Shown here in pieces: positions 21,797 to 30,977 of a stretch of DNA of 51,905 nucleotides. A program made the translations under genes and the position numbers. The notes below the pieces were generated by a model. The model was not told the DNA's origin. It saw only the letters and a program-made list of their open reading frames with translations, and searched no databases. This DNA comes from Parachlamydiales bacterium. Lineage in GTDB: Bacteria; Chlamydiota; Chlamydiia; Chlamydiales; JAEMRK01. Position 1 is the stretch's first letter. Every line of letters begins with the position of its first letter. Location: positions 1 through 51,905 of the forward strand of contig JAEMRK010000007.1 in assembly GCA_016463375.1 (NCBI GenBank), read 5' to 3'.

Positions 21797-21812
21797 AACC
21801 TGCCTTTTTATT

Positions 21813-22589
21813 TCAATCGATTGATTTCATTGTTCTGGTGTTAGCAGACAAAGAAGCATTTAAAAACTTTTTAATTAGTGGATTTTCTGTACGAAGAAAG
21901 TTGTCTTTAGTATCGACCAGTTCAATTTTACCTTCGTTATGAAATGCGAGTCTATTACCAACAAATTGAGCTGAAGCTATGTCGTGTGTAACAACAATAC
22001 TTGTCGCTTGCAATTCTTGTTGAGTCTTGCAAATCAATTCATTGATTTGCATTGAAGTAATAGGGTCTAGACCAGTTGTCGGCTCATCGTACAATACAAT
22101 TTTTGGTCTGTATGCAAAAAGGCGCGCAAGTGCTGCTCTTTTTCGCATTCCGCCAGATAGATTAGAAGGCAGTTTGTAAGCTGCTTCTTCGAGGCCAACC
22201 ATCTGTAAAGCATGAAAAACTATGTCACTGATTTCAGATTCAGAGTATTTTTCATGGGTTTTTGGCTTACCATGCTCTCTTAAATAAAAGGCAACGTTTT
22301 CGTAAACATTCATTGAGTCGAATAAAGCGGCACTTTGGAACAGCATACCCATTTGGCTGATCTGTTCATAATAGTCTTTGACCTTTAGGCTGTACAAATC
22401 ATGACCATTAATCTCAATTGTGCCTTTATCAAGTTTTTCAAGCCCGATGATATGTCTTAGCAAAACACTTTTACCCACACCAGATCTACCCAGAATCACA
22501 AGTGTTTCACCTGTTTGGATCGTGAGATTCAAGCCTTTTAAAACTTGATTTTTACCGTAGCTTTTCCACGCGTCTTTAATTTTTATCAT
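21813..22589 (-). CDS. mlaF: ABC transporter ATPase, MlaF-like
   Basis: The 258-residue ATPase powers the MCE-type lipid transporter. Visible motifs are Walker A GRSGVGKSVL (~34-43), signature LSGGMRKRAALAR (~144-156), Walker B IVLYDEPTTGLDP (~164-176) and the H-loop in VVTHD. The GRSGVGKS and LSGGM variants are typical of MlaF/Ttg2A rather than of drug or amino-acid importers. It overlaps the upstream permease stop by 4 nt (ATGA). Confidence 0.94.
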   Translation of the reverse strand: MIKIKDAWKSYGKNQVLKGLNLTIQTGETLVILGRSGVGKSVLLRHIIGLEKLDKGTIEINGHDLYSLKVKDYYEQISQMGMLFQSAALFDSMNVYENVAFYLREHGKPKTHEKYSESEISDIVFHALQMVGLEEAAYKLPSNLSGGMRKRAALARLFAYRPKIVLYDEPTTGLDPITSMQINELICKTQQELQATSIVVTHDIASAQFVGNRLAFHNEGKIELVDTKDNFLRTENPLIKKFLNASLSANTRTMKSID

Positions 22590-23377
22590 GGTGAGAATGA
22601 ATTGGTTCGCAAAAGGTTAAGGCCGAAAGTGATTAAGAAGTTAACGACCAAAATAATGGAATAGCAAATCACAACACTGCTAGTCGTGGCTCTTCCAACA
22701 CCTGCAGCTCCCCCTTGAGTGTTAATCCCTTTATAACAACAGATTGTGCTGAAAAAGAATCCAAATACGAAAGATTTAATAAGACCAGTCAGGCAGTCGA
22801 AATATGTTATATTGACAGGCATTGCATCGAAATAAGAAGCAGGAGACATCTTGAAAATATAAACCGATATAAGATAACCACCCAATATACCAACTAGAAC
22901 GCTAAAAATTGTTAAGAAAGGCAGCATAATTGTGCCTCCAACAATGCGTGGCACAACCAAGTATCTAATCGGGTTAACTGCCATGCTACGCAAGGCATCA
23001 ACTTGTTCAGAAACTTGCATAGTGCCAAGCTCAGCGCACATGGCAGATCCCATACGTCCGGTGACCATAAACGCAGTTAATATAGGACCGAGTTCGGTAA
23101 TCATCGCTTTAGCAACCATCAAACCAGTAGCTGCGGTCAATCCTTTATCGGATAACTGAAAAAATGATTGAGCTGCTAGAACAAGTCCGGTAGAAAATCC
23201 AGTGATAGCAACAACTGGCAGTGACATGACACCAATAATGAACAGTTGTTCTTGGACTAAAACCCATTTGGGTGGCTTGCTAAATAAGATGCCAAATGAA
23301 TCGAGTACTAAGACGATGTAGGCTCCAAGCGAAGATATAAAACTATGTAATATTTCGCCTGTTAATCTGCGTTTCAC
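22586..23377 (-). CDS. mlaE: MlaE family permease
   Basis: The 263-residue integral membrane protein has about five or six hydrophobic segments and the MlaE signature EQVDALRSMAVNPIRYLVVPR (~123-143), plus GSAMCAELGTMQVSEQ before it. It forms the membrane part of the MCE lipid transporter with MlaF and MlaD encoded immediately downstream. No MlaB (STAS) or MlaC (periplasmic carrier) gene is next to it. Its start lies about 60 nt after the tamB stop. Confidence 0.94.
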   Translation of the reverse strand: MKRRLTGEILHSFISSLGAYIVLVLDSFGILFSKPPKWVLVQEQLFIIGVMSLPVVAITGFSTGLVLAAQSFFQLSDKGLTAATGLMVAKAMITELGPILTAFMVTGRMGSAMCAELGTMQVSEQVDALRSMAVNPIRYLVVPRIVGGTIMLPFLTIFSVLVGILGGYLISVYIFKMSPASYFDAMPVNITYFDCLTGLIKSFVFGFFFSTICCYKGINTQGGAAGVGRATTSSVVICYSIILVVNFLITFGLNLLRTNSFSP

Positions 23378-23438
23378 TGATATTAAACCTTAATAAATAG
23401 TTTTCTTTTTTTGATAGTAAGCAAAACGAAGATAGGTT

Positions 23439-26400
23439 TCAATAATCATGTTTCCATTCTAATAATACAGTATTTTCATCTTCTTCGCTAACTTCTACTC
23501 GAACACGGAATTCATTGATTAAGCGCGCTTCGAAACCAGTGGTGCTTGCATCTTCACTTAATGTTTTATCGATACTAACAAACACACCTTCACTAATGTA
23601 TTTACCTGCTTGCAATACAGGAACTGTTGTTCCAGCCTGAGCAGAATCAGCAGAAGTTATGGTTAGTTGATCAAGTCCAATACCTTGTTGAATAGTCCCT
23701 AAAATATCAGGACCAGCATAAGTGCCAGATATTGTTATCAAAGCTTGAGCTAGCTGAAAGCCTTGGAGGGGACTAATATCTGCGACACCGGTTCCAAACA
23801 ATATGCGAGATAAAATTTCAGTGGTTGGAAGGTATGGATTTGATTCAAAGGTCAATTCGGGCGTTGTGATTGGGCCTTGAACGATTGCTCTAACATTATA
23901 TCCTGTCACATCAAATTGAGACACAATGTACATAAAAATGTCTTTTGGGGGTTTGCCACCAAAAGTAATTGTACCTTGTGTAATTGCAAATGTACGTCCA
24001 AGTAAATTAACCTCTCCTTTTACTAACTGGAGAATCCCTTTTAAATTAGGATCCATCGGGGTGGAGGTAACATTAATGTCACCTTTCCACTCAGCAGTTA
24101 CACCGCGGCCCGCTAAGAATATTTTTCGCGGTGCTGTTACAGTAACATTTAGTGAAAGAGGATTTAAAGGCGTTGATTTGATCACTTTATCCTCTTCTTT
24201 AGGAAGGGCGTGTTTGTAAACGACATCAACGGTTGGTATTTTTGTATTAATTTGTTTAGGAATATTAATATGGGCTTCGTCGACTTTAATATTTCCTTTT
24301 AGGATTGAGGCATAACGAGTACCCCCTAGAGTTAAAGAACCATCAAAGGAAGCTTTGGCAAGGTCAAGATTTAAAAGAGTTGCCTTATTGAAATCAACCG
24401 TGACTTCATAAGGATATTGCATATTTTCATCGAGTGTCAAATAGCCAGAGGCTTTAATATCTCCGCCTTCATTATCGACGGCAGTTAAGCTGTCTAAAGT
24501 AATTTGTCGTCCGTCGGCCGAAGCTTCAGCTTCAATATTTTTAATAATAGCACCTGTCACAGGACTTTCGTATCCGCCATTGTTTAAGGTGATTTTCCCT
24601 TTCAAATCGGGGTTGGCTAAGGTGCCAGAGGCTGAGGCTTGTAAGTAGAGATCTCCAGAAAATGGATTGCCTTCAATTAAAAACAAATTAAAAATTTCTG
24701 ATAGTTGGCCTTCCCAATGTAAATATCCGTCTATGGGATTATTTTTCTCCAAATGTGTCGTAAATGGAAACAATTGAAAATACATAGGTAGATTAAATTC
24801 AGCTTGCAAGGGTCTCACTCCGAGTCCTTCAATATTTGCGTCAAGATGAGTTGACTTAGGTAAGAAAGAAACGTGAATGGAGCCAACTAAGGGTAGGTAA
24901 TGAAGACCGTCTTTTGCGTCGTCATTTTTTTGCGATGTTTCAATATCAAATTGAGCGGATCCGGTAGTTTGACTTGCATTGCCCACCAGATCAACTTTTC
25001 CAGACAACTTTCCAGTAAAAACTGATTGTGGTAGGGCAAGTGTTAGTAAGTCTAATGGAACATCTGTTAAAGTTGCTTGCAAATTTGAGTCGTTGTAAGA
25101 CGCCTTCATCTGCATTTCAAGTCTTCCTTGATCAATATCTAACGCTAAGGGAGATATTAAGAATTGTTGATCTGTTTTAAGAACAAAAAACGGAGCGTCT
25201 AAATGCAGTGGATAATTTAATACATTTCCATCGAACTCAATGAGATCTAATTGAGTTAAAGACTTATGATAAAAGCCTGCGGCTTGAACTTCAAAAGGTG
25301 TGCGGTAAGACCCTTTTGTTGAAAAATTAAAAGGGATCAATTCTTCATCTAATTCAAAAGTTCCATCAAAATCAGATAGATTTAGTGTACCTAAATGCAC
25401 TTGGTCAGTTGTTAAATGAATGGTTCCTAATGGATCGACAAACGGATTACTAAGCTCTGCATGTATATTAGTTGTTTGTATATCATAGCTTTGATGTGAG
25501 ATGTAATCAATTGTCATATCTCCAGACAATATTTGAATACCGTTTGCTTCATCTAAAATTAATTGTGTAGCAAATCCACCTTCAACATCTTCAAAACGGT
25601 GATTAAATATAAAACTCCACATCAAAATGTCTGGAATTGTTGCATTAACATCCCCCACTAAAAGATATTGAAAAATAGGAAGACTTGGTTGCGGAATAAA
25701 TTTTAAAGATCCAGTCAGGTGGGATGTTTGCCTATCGATCACAAAATTATTAAATGCAAAGTCGCTCGGGCTAAAGGTGTAATCTGTTGTTACTGACAAC
25801 GGTAAATCTTCTACTCTAGAGTTGGCTTTAATTGATCCTTTGCCACCATCTTCTGTTATAATTAAAGATCCCTCAGCCTCAACATTCCTACAATTCGTTT
25901 CATTGATATAAATTTGGTCACTTCTAATTGTTGCGTATAGATCGGGCTTAATAAGTTCATTGTGTATAGCTAATGTGGCATGTGCCGGACCTTTTAAATT
26001 AAGGTGGGTAATCTCAGATAATGGTTCAATTTCATCGATTGCCATATCGACGTTAACGTCGATATTTTTAAATTTATTGAGAATCATACCAGCTGCGACA
26101 AATCGCAACTGCTTACCGGTATATTGAAAATTTCTTAATGTGACGTTAAGATCCGAAGATAGTGTAAATTGTCCTGTGCCGCGACCCTTCCTACCAAATA
26201 ACGTTTTAACCCATTGAGGTGACTTTTTTGTTAATGGAGATAGTTGAGCTTGAACATCTCCTTGAAATTCAACGGGTTTTAAATTGATAAAATCTTCCCA
26301 TTGTTGCCAGGTACCACTTGTAGAGGCTCCAACAAAAATTCTTGGGTATTGAGGGGGAAGGCTTTTGATCGCAAAGCTATTGAGTTTAGCGTTAACAAAA

Positions 26401-27023
26401 AGTTGATTGCGATCACCAACTGCCAAACATTCAATGTCTGCTCCAGCTATTAAAGATGACGTAATGTGTAGATCAAAATCGAGATTGCGCCGCGATCTTG
26501 GAGCCAATTCAAATGCACCTTGAACATTCCAACTCTCAGGCCTATCATAAACTTTTAATCTAAAACCAGTAATGGCAAGACGGTCGATATCTATCTTAAA
26601 CGGAAATTGATCAATAAATTCTTTAAGATGAAACTCCCCAGGAGTTTTAGGTTTTTTTGATTCGGGTAAACTTAAAACAACGGGATTGCGTAAACGTAAC
26701 AGATGGCAATGTAGGGTATTATTCCATAAAACTAAAGGGTCCCAAGATAAATGGATCCCATCAACTTTTAACCAGATTTCATTAGTAACGGTATTTCTCA
26801 AAGCAATATCAGTCAAGGTGATATCAAATGGAAAAAATCCTTTCAAAGATCCCAATTCAATCGTCATTTGTTGGGATTCTTTTAATGATTCATTGATTTT
26901 GGTCAGTATTTTATTTTTAGCCCAATTTGTTTGAACAACAATAAGCGTTGCTACAAATAAACAAGCGGCCAGGAATAACAATGCTCCTACAATTCGGGCT
27001 GTCCATCGGTAAATACGCTTCAT
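23439..27023 (-). CDS. tamB: TamB-type translocation/assembly and lipid-bridge protein
   Basis: The 1194-residue protein starts with a single membrane helix (~8-30), followed by about a thousand residues of repetitive beta-rich, amphipathic sequence. It ends with the conserved TamB C-terminal domain (formerly DUF490), including GRTFAITQGTITFGG, LPTTEILSRILFGTGVADIS and LLEWKHDY at the very end. Such AsmA-like proteins span the periplasm as a hydrophobic groove; TamB helps outer-membrane protein insertion and bulk phospholipid movement. The start codon ATG (27023) overlaps the tamA stop as TGATG, with AGGAG upstream; a TTG one codon earlier is also possible. Confidence 0.92.
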   Translation of the reverse strand: MKRIYRWTARIVGALLFLAACLFVATLIVVQTNWAKNKILTKINESLKESQQMTIELGSLKGFFPFDITLTDIALRNTVTNEIWLKVDGIHLSWDPLVLWNNTLHCHLLRLRNPVVLSLPESKKPKTPGEFHLKEFIDQFPFKIDIDRLAITGFRLKVYDRPESWNVQGAFELAPRSRRNLDFDLHITSSLIAGADIECLAVGDRNQLFVNAKLNSFAIKSLPPQYPRIFVGASTSGTWQQWEDFINLKPVEFQGDVQAQLSPLTKKSPQWVKTLFGRKGRGTGQFTLSSDLNVTLRNFQYTGKQLRFVAAGMILNKFKNIDVNVDMAIDEIEPLSEITHLNLKGPAHATLAIHNELIKPDLYATIRSDQIYINETNCRNVEAEGSLIITEDGGKGSIKANSRVEDLPLSVTTDYTFSPSDFAFNNFVIDRQTSHLTGSLKFIPQPSLPIFQYLLVGDVNATIPDILMWSFIFNHRFEDVEGGFATQLILDEANGIQILSGDMTIDYISHQSYDIQTTNIHAELSNPFVDPLGTIHLTTDQVHLGTLNLSDFDGTFELDEELIPFNFSTKGSYRTPFEVQAAGFYHKSLTQLDLIEFDGNVLNYPLHLDAPFFVLKTDQQFLISPLALDIDQGRLEMQMKASYNDSNLQATLTDVPLDLLTLALPQSVFTGKLSGKVDLVGNASQTTGSAQFDIETSQKNDDAKDGLHYLPLVGSIHVSFLPKSTHLDANIEGLGVRPLQAEFNLPMYFQLFPFTTHLEKNNPIDGYLHWEGQLSEIFNLFLIEGNPFSGDLYLQASASGTLANPDLKGKITLNNGGYESPVTGAIIKNIEAEASADGRQITLDSLTAVDNEGGDIKASGYLTLDENMQYPYEVTVDFNKATLLNLDLAKASFDGSLTLGGTRYASILKGNIKVDEAHINIPKQINTKIPTVDVVYKHALPKEEDKVIKSTPLNPLSLNVTVTAPRKIFLAGRGVTAEWKGDINVTSTPMDPNLKGILQLVKGEVNLLGRTFAITQGTITFGGKPPKDIFMYIVSQFDVTGYNVRAIVQGPITTPELTFESNPYLPTTEILSRILFGTGVADISPLQGFQLAQALITISGTYAGPDILGTIQQGIGLDQLTITSADSAQAGTTVPVLQAGKYISEGVFVSIDKTLSEDASTTGFEARLINEFRVRVEVSEEDENTVLLEWKHDY

Positions 27024-28873
27024 CAAAAGGTTGCTCCTAAACTAAAATAGACTTCAAACCGCTTGTCCAAACCTTTTCTAGGTTCGCAAGGAATAGCTAG
27101 ATCTATACGAACAGGCCCCATAACCGTTAAATAGCTCACGCCAAAGCCGTATGATTTCAAAAGCTCTGCACCAATAGGTGGTAAGGCTGCTTTGTAAGTA
27201 TTACCCGCATCAAAAAACGGAATAAATGAAAATTTATTCGTTAGTTTTAACCGGGTTTCAAGACTATATAACACCAGTGATCGACCGCCTATAGGGTCGC
27301 CATCGCCATCCAATGGACTGACAGTTTGATATGTATATCCTCTTAATCCATTGTAAGAACCTTCATAAAACCTTATAGATGGTGGAATGCGTCTTGTCGA
27401 TGGCCCTGCAATGAAGCCAAGGCCAACTTTTGCAACACCTACTAATCGGTCGCGACCAATGATTGGGAATATATAAATACCAGTTGCTCTTTGGACTGTA
27501 AACGTATGGTTAGACTCAGTTAAGTCTGTATACGGTGTAAAACGTAGATCTAATAAATAGCCGTGAGATGGAGCATATTTATTGTTAGAGCGAGTCCATT
27601 TCAGCCGTAATGGCACACTAAACAATACGTAGTCGGCTTGTTGTCCATCTTGAAAAGTATGAAGCGCTTCTAGTTTTAAACCCCATGAATAGTAAAGATG
27701 ACGATTTAGGCGACGCTCAATCGTTGCAGATAAAGATGTTGACCTATCGTCATAACTTTTTAAGAATTCGCTTCTATGCTGTAACTGCCAAACTAAGTCT
27801 TCTCGCTGACGGCGAAAATCTGGTTTTCTGTAGAGAATACTCGCTTCTTGTACAATATCATTGGCAGACCCGTTTATAGATAATGTTTCACCAAGACCTC
27901 GAAGATTCCGATTTTCCCAGCCAGCAGCCAAACCAAACGATTCATCTGTGGAATAACTAATACCGGCGGAGATAGAGTGTGTCTTACCCTCAACTAATCT
28001 TATTGTTATAGGTAAATAGCCTTCTGGTGACGCTGCTTCGTTATTAACAATTTCAATTGTTACAAAAAGACCAGTTGTTTCAAGATTTCTTCTCGTTTCT
28101 AAAACTAATTCAGGATTATAGACAGTCCCTGTTTTCATCGTGACTTTTTGACGAATCCATTCTTCGCTAACTTTGTATAGTCCTTCAATTTCAATTTCGC
28201 CAAAATAGATAAGGCGACCTGGGTCAACTTCGAAAAAGACTTCGACGTGTTTAGTCGTTTGGTCTACAACAACTAAGCGCTTAGTCACTCTGGCAAATAA
28301 ATATCCTGAATGAATAAGTTGATCGATAATCTTTTGCTCGCCATCGAGAATTTGACTTGCCAAAGCTGGTTTTTCCATTTCAAAACCAAGCTTCTTAAAA
28401 GAAACGGTATCATTCAGAATAATTTCTATGCGCTCTTGCTGTTCTTCACTTAAATGTTTTGGTGCCGATATTTTGACTTGCGAAAAGGTATAAACCGGAC
28501 CTGGCTCAACATCTACTATGACATATGTTGGATCCTCATCTTCGAATATCCGAAATGAGACTCGAGCACTATAATAACCATAGGAATGGAGCACTTCCAT
28601 GAATTGGGGAATGTCGCCATCGGCTCTTAATCTAAGGCTCATCGCACTAGCTGGCGGATGACTTTGCATCCCAAATAATTGTGAGTTTAATTCTAAAACA
28701 TTGCGTAATGTCGGATCACCGACACCTCTAATGGCAACTTTATAAGGATCGCCTTCAGCAAAAACAAAGCTTGAAAGCAGTAAAAAAAAGCAGATAAAAA
28801 AGGCCTGCCCTCTTTTTTGAAAAAAACAAAAAAGAGGCCGCAGAGCCCTTTTAGAAAATATTAAATCTGCCAT
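27023..28873 (-). CDS. tamA: TamA-type Omp85 family outer-membrane protein
   Basis: The 616-residue protein has a signal-peptide-like hydrophobic run ending near FVFAEGD, three POTRA-like domains (YYSARVSFRI ~; VKISAPKHLS; RLIYFGEIEIEGLYKV) and a C-terminal 16-strand barrel with the Omp85 motif GLRGY (~500) and a final aromatic residue (SLGATF). Unlike bamA at 45-48 kb it has three rather than five POTRA units, and it is coupled to tamB. The start is uncertain: ATG 28873 is preceded by no clear ribosome-binding site, and a TTG at 28888 is in frame. A T/A-rich hairpin lies within the signal-peptide codons. Confidence 0.9.
   Translation of the reverse strand: MADLIFSKRALRPLFCFFQKRGQAFFICFFLLLSSFVFAEGDPYKVAIRGVGDPTLRNVLELNSQLFGMQSHPPASAMSLRLRADGDIPQFMEVLHSYGYYSARVSFRIFEDEDPTYVIVDVEPGPVYTFSQVKISAPKHLSEEQQERIEIILNDTVSFKKLGFEMEKPALASQILDGEQKIIDQLIHSGYLFARVTKRLVVVDQTTKHVEVFFEVDPGRLIYFGEIEIEGLYKVSEEWIRQKVTMKTGTVYNPELVLETRRNLETTGLFVTIEIVNNEAASPEGYLPITIRLVEGKTHSISAGISYSTDESFGLAAGWENRNLRGLGETLSINGSANDIVQEASILYRKPDFRRQREDLVWQLQHRSEFLKSYDDRSTSLSATIERRLNRHLYYSWGLKLEALHTFQDGQQADYVLFSVPLRLKWTRSNNKYAPSHGYLLDLRFTPYTDLTESNHTFTVQRATGIYIFPIIGRDRLVGVAKVGLGFIAGPSTRRIPPSIRFYEGSYNGLRGYTYQTVSPLDGDGDPIGGRSLVLYSLETRLKLTNKFSFIPFFDAGNTYKAALPPIGAELLKSYGFGVSYLTVMGPVRIDLAIPCEPRKGLDKRFEVYFSLGATF
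28809..28837 (-). repeat. inverted repeat within the tamA signal-peptide codons
   Basis: CCTCTTTTTTG (28809-28819) and CAAAAAAGAGG (28827-28837) form a perfect 11-bp stem with a 7-nt homopolymeric loop, roughly 36-64 nt after the tamA ATG. It may form an mRNA hairpin or be a by-product of codons for Phe, Phe, Gln, Lys. Confidence 0.4.
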
Positions 28874-29019
28874 AGACGAAAAAAACAATCGGTGTTTTTA
28901 TAAATATTTTAGCTAATAATTAAACGAAATTTTAAGCCGATTTAGCATTAGCTTGATTCTATTTTGCCAAACGTTACTAAACGCGGTCAATCAATAAGCA
29001 ACTTATAAGGATTTTTTTT

Positions 29020-30312
29020 ATGAATAGACATCAATCTGCTGTCATTTATCATCAACTTTGCGAGTTAATACCAGGTGGTGTCAATTCTCCGGCAAGAGCA
29101 TTTAAAGATGTCAGTTTGCCGCCAGTTGTAGTTCAATCGAGTTGTCAAGATACCATTTGTGATGTCGACCATAATACTTATATCGATTTTTGCTGTTCTT
29201 GGGGAGCAATCATTCATGGTCACGCCAATTCTGTCATTAATAACGCTGTCAAATCCCGTATTGAAAAAGGAACTTCTTTTGGGATGACAACCGAAGTCGA
29301 GGCTCTATTAGCTGCAAAAATCTCTAAATTTATTCCTTCAATGCAAAAAATGCGCTTTGTGTCTTCTGGTACAGAAGCCACAATGAGCGCTATTCGTTTA
29401 GCAAGGGGAATTACTGGCCGTGATTACATTGTTAAATTTACTGGTAACTATCATGGTCATGCCGATTCTTTTCTAGTTCAAGCAGGATCTGCTGCATGGG
29501 GACTCAATGCAACTGCTTCGTCATCTGGCGTTCCGCAAGCAGTCGCTGCATTAACAATATGCCTTCCTTATAACGATGAACAACTCTTAAAAAACTGTTT
29601 TGAAGATTTTGGAGACAAAATAGCTGCCGTCATTGTTGAACCAGTTGCTGCAAATATGGGTGTCGTTCCTGCAAGCCCATCATTTTTAAAATTATTAAGA
29701 AAAGTCACAGCGGACTCTTCATCACTACTTATTTTTGATGAAGTCATCACTGGATTTAGAGTAGCTAAAGGGGGAGCTCAAGAACTATGTGGCATTGTTC
29801 CTGATCTTACATGTCTTGGAAAAGTGATTGGTGGCGGTTTCCCTGTCGCAGCTTTTGGTGGTAAAAAAGAGTGGATGGAGCATTTAGCGCCATTAGGATC
29901 AGTTTTTCAAGCAGGAACACTATCTGGAAATCCAGTCGCTATGTCTGCAGGACTTGCAGCACTTGAACTTTTGGAAGTTCCCGGATTTTATGACCGACTA
30001 GAAGAAAAAACGAATCGCCTGATCAATCCAATTTATAATTTGATTTCTGAATTAAAAGAACCAGTTTGTTTAAGACACCTACCCGGGCTATTCACATTAT
30101 TTTTTGGTATTGGTTCTGTTGAGCATGCAGGTGACCTTCACATGATGGATCGCAATCGCTTCTCAGACTTTTTTGCCTTTCTTTTAGAAAATGGTGTTTT
30201 AGCACCCCCATCTCCTTATGAAGCTTGGTTTTTAACTAGCGCGCATACCGATGAGCATTTAGACTATACAAGTCAACTTATATGCCGTTATTTGAAGGAG
30301 AAGTGTTGTTAA
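29020..30312 (+). CDS. hemL: glutamate-1-semialdehyde 2,1-aminomutase
   Basis: HemL is a PLP enzyme that turns glutamate-1-semialdehyde into 5-aminolevulinate for tetrapyrroles. The 430-residue protein has the N-terminal LIPGGVNSPARAFKDV, the PLP-phosphate region SSGTEATMSAIRLAR (~115-129), the aspartate motif LIFDEVITGFR (~240-250) and the Schiff-base lysine in LGKVIGGGFPVAAFGG. The usual family length is about 430. AAGGA precedes the ATG. It lies next to yggS, another PLP-related protein, with their coding regions overlapping. Confidence 0.97.
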   Translation: MNRHQSAVIYHQLCELIPGGVNSPARAFKDVSLPPVVVQSSCQDTICDVDHNTYIDFCCSWGAIIHGHANSVINNAVKSRIEKGTSFGMTTEVEALLAAKISKFIPSMQKMRFVSSGTEATMSAIRLARGITGRDYIVKFTGNYHGHADSFLVQAGSAAWGLNATASSSGVPQAVAALTICLPYNDEQLLKNCFEDFGDKIAAVIVEPVAANMGVVPASPSFLKLLRKVTADSSSLLIFDEVITGFRVAKGGAQELCGIVPDLTCLGKVIGGGFPVAAFGGKKEWMEHLAPLGSVFQAGTLSGNPVAMSAGLAALELLEVPGFYDRLEEKTNRLINPIYNLISELKEPVCLRHLPGLFTLFFGIGSVEHAGDLHMMDRNRFSDFFAFLLENGVLAPPSPYEAWFLTSAHTDEHLDYTSQLICRYLKEKCC

Positions 30313-30956
30313 AAGAGCGTCTTGATTACATCAATGAAGAAATTGAAAAAGCAGCTGCAGTTTCTGGGCGATCAAACAAAGATGTTTGCTTGATCGCCAT
30401 TAGTAAATATGCAGCTATCGAATCGATGCAAGAACTCTATAATTTAGGGCATAGGGATTTTGGGGAGGGTAAGCTCCAAGATCTTTTACCTAAAATAAAA
30501 GTAATGCCCCAGGCTGTTAAGTGGCATTTTATCGGACGTCTACAATCAAACAAAGTTAAAAAGGTATGTGAGCAATCGAGTTTTATTCATTCTATAGATC
30601 GCTTAGAATTAGCAGAAAAATTGAGTAGTGCTTCTAGCTGTCCCAAATTATTTTTGGAAGTGAATATTTCTCATGAAGTCTCTAAGGCTGGTTTGACAAT
30701 TAAGGAGTGGGAGAGTCACTTTGATCACATCCTGAATTTAAATTTACCTATTATTGGCTTAATGACTATGGCTCCTAAAAATGCAACGCATGATGAGGCA
30801 AGGTTGGTTTTTGGAAAACTTAAAGAATGTCAAAATCATTGGATCAAATTAGGTTTAAATCTTCCTTATCTTTCTATGGGTATGTCACAAGATTATAGAG
30901 CCGCGATTATGGAAGGGGCCACCCATGTAAGAATTGGATCGGCACTGTTTAAATAA
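30306..30956 (+). CDS. PLP homeostasis protein YggS/PROSC family
   Basis: The 216-residue protein matches the YggS family: the PLP-lysine motif CLIAISKYA, then WHFIGRLQSNKVKK (~70-83), GLMTMAP and the C-terminal LSMGMSQDYRAAIMEGATHVRIGSALF. It buffers free pyridoxal phosphate and binds it without catalysis. I place the start at TTG 30306 because AAGGAG sits 5 nt upstream; an ATG at 30282 without such a site would add eight residues. Either start overlaps the hemL 3' end, and both genes concern PLP. Confidence 0.9.
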   Translation: MLKERLDYINEEIEKAAAVSGRSNKDVCLIAISKYAAIESMQELYNLGHRDFGEGKLQDLLPKIKVMPQAVKWHFIGRLQSNKVKKVCEQSSFIHSIDRLELAEKLSSASSCPKLFLEVNISHEVSKAGLTIKEWESHFDHILNLNLPIIGLMTMAPKNATHDEARLVFGKLKECQNHWIKLGLNLPYLSMGMSQDYRAAIMEGATHVRIGSALFK

Positions 30957-30977
30957 AATGCTACGGTAAAAACAATT

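Noticed and set aside
28953-28979. TTGATT and TTACTA as a hemL promoter
   Set aside because: Spacing is only 15 bp and the -10 is poor; the chance occurrence in AT-rich DNA is high.
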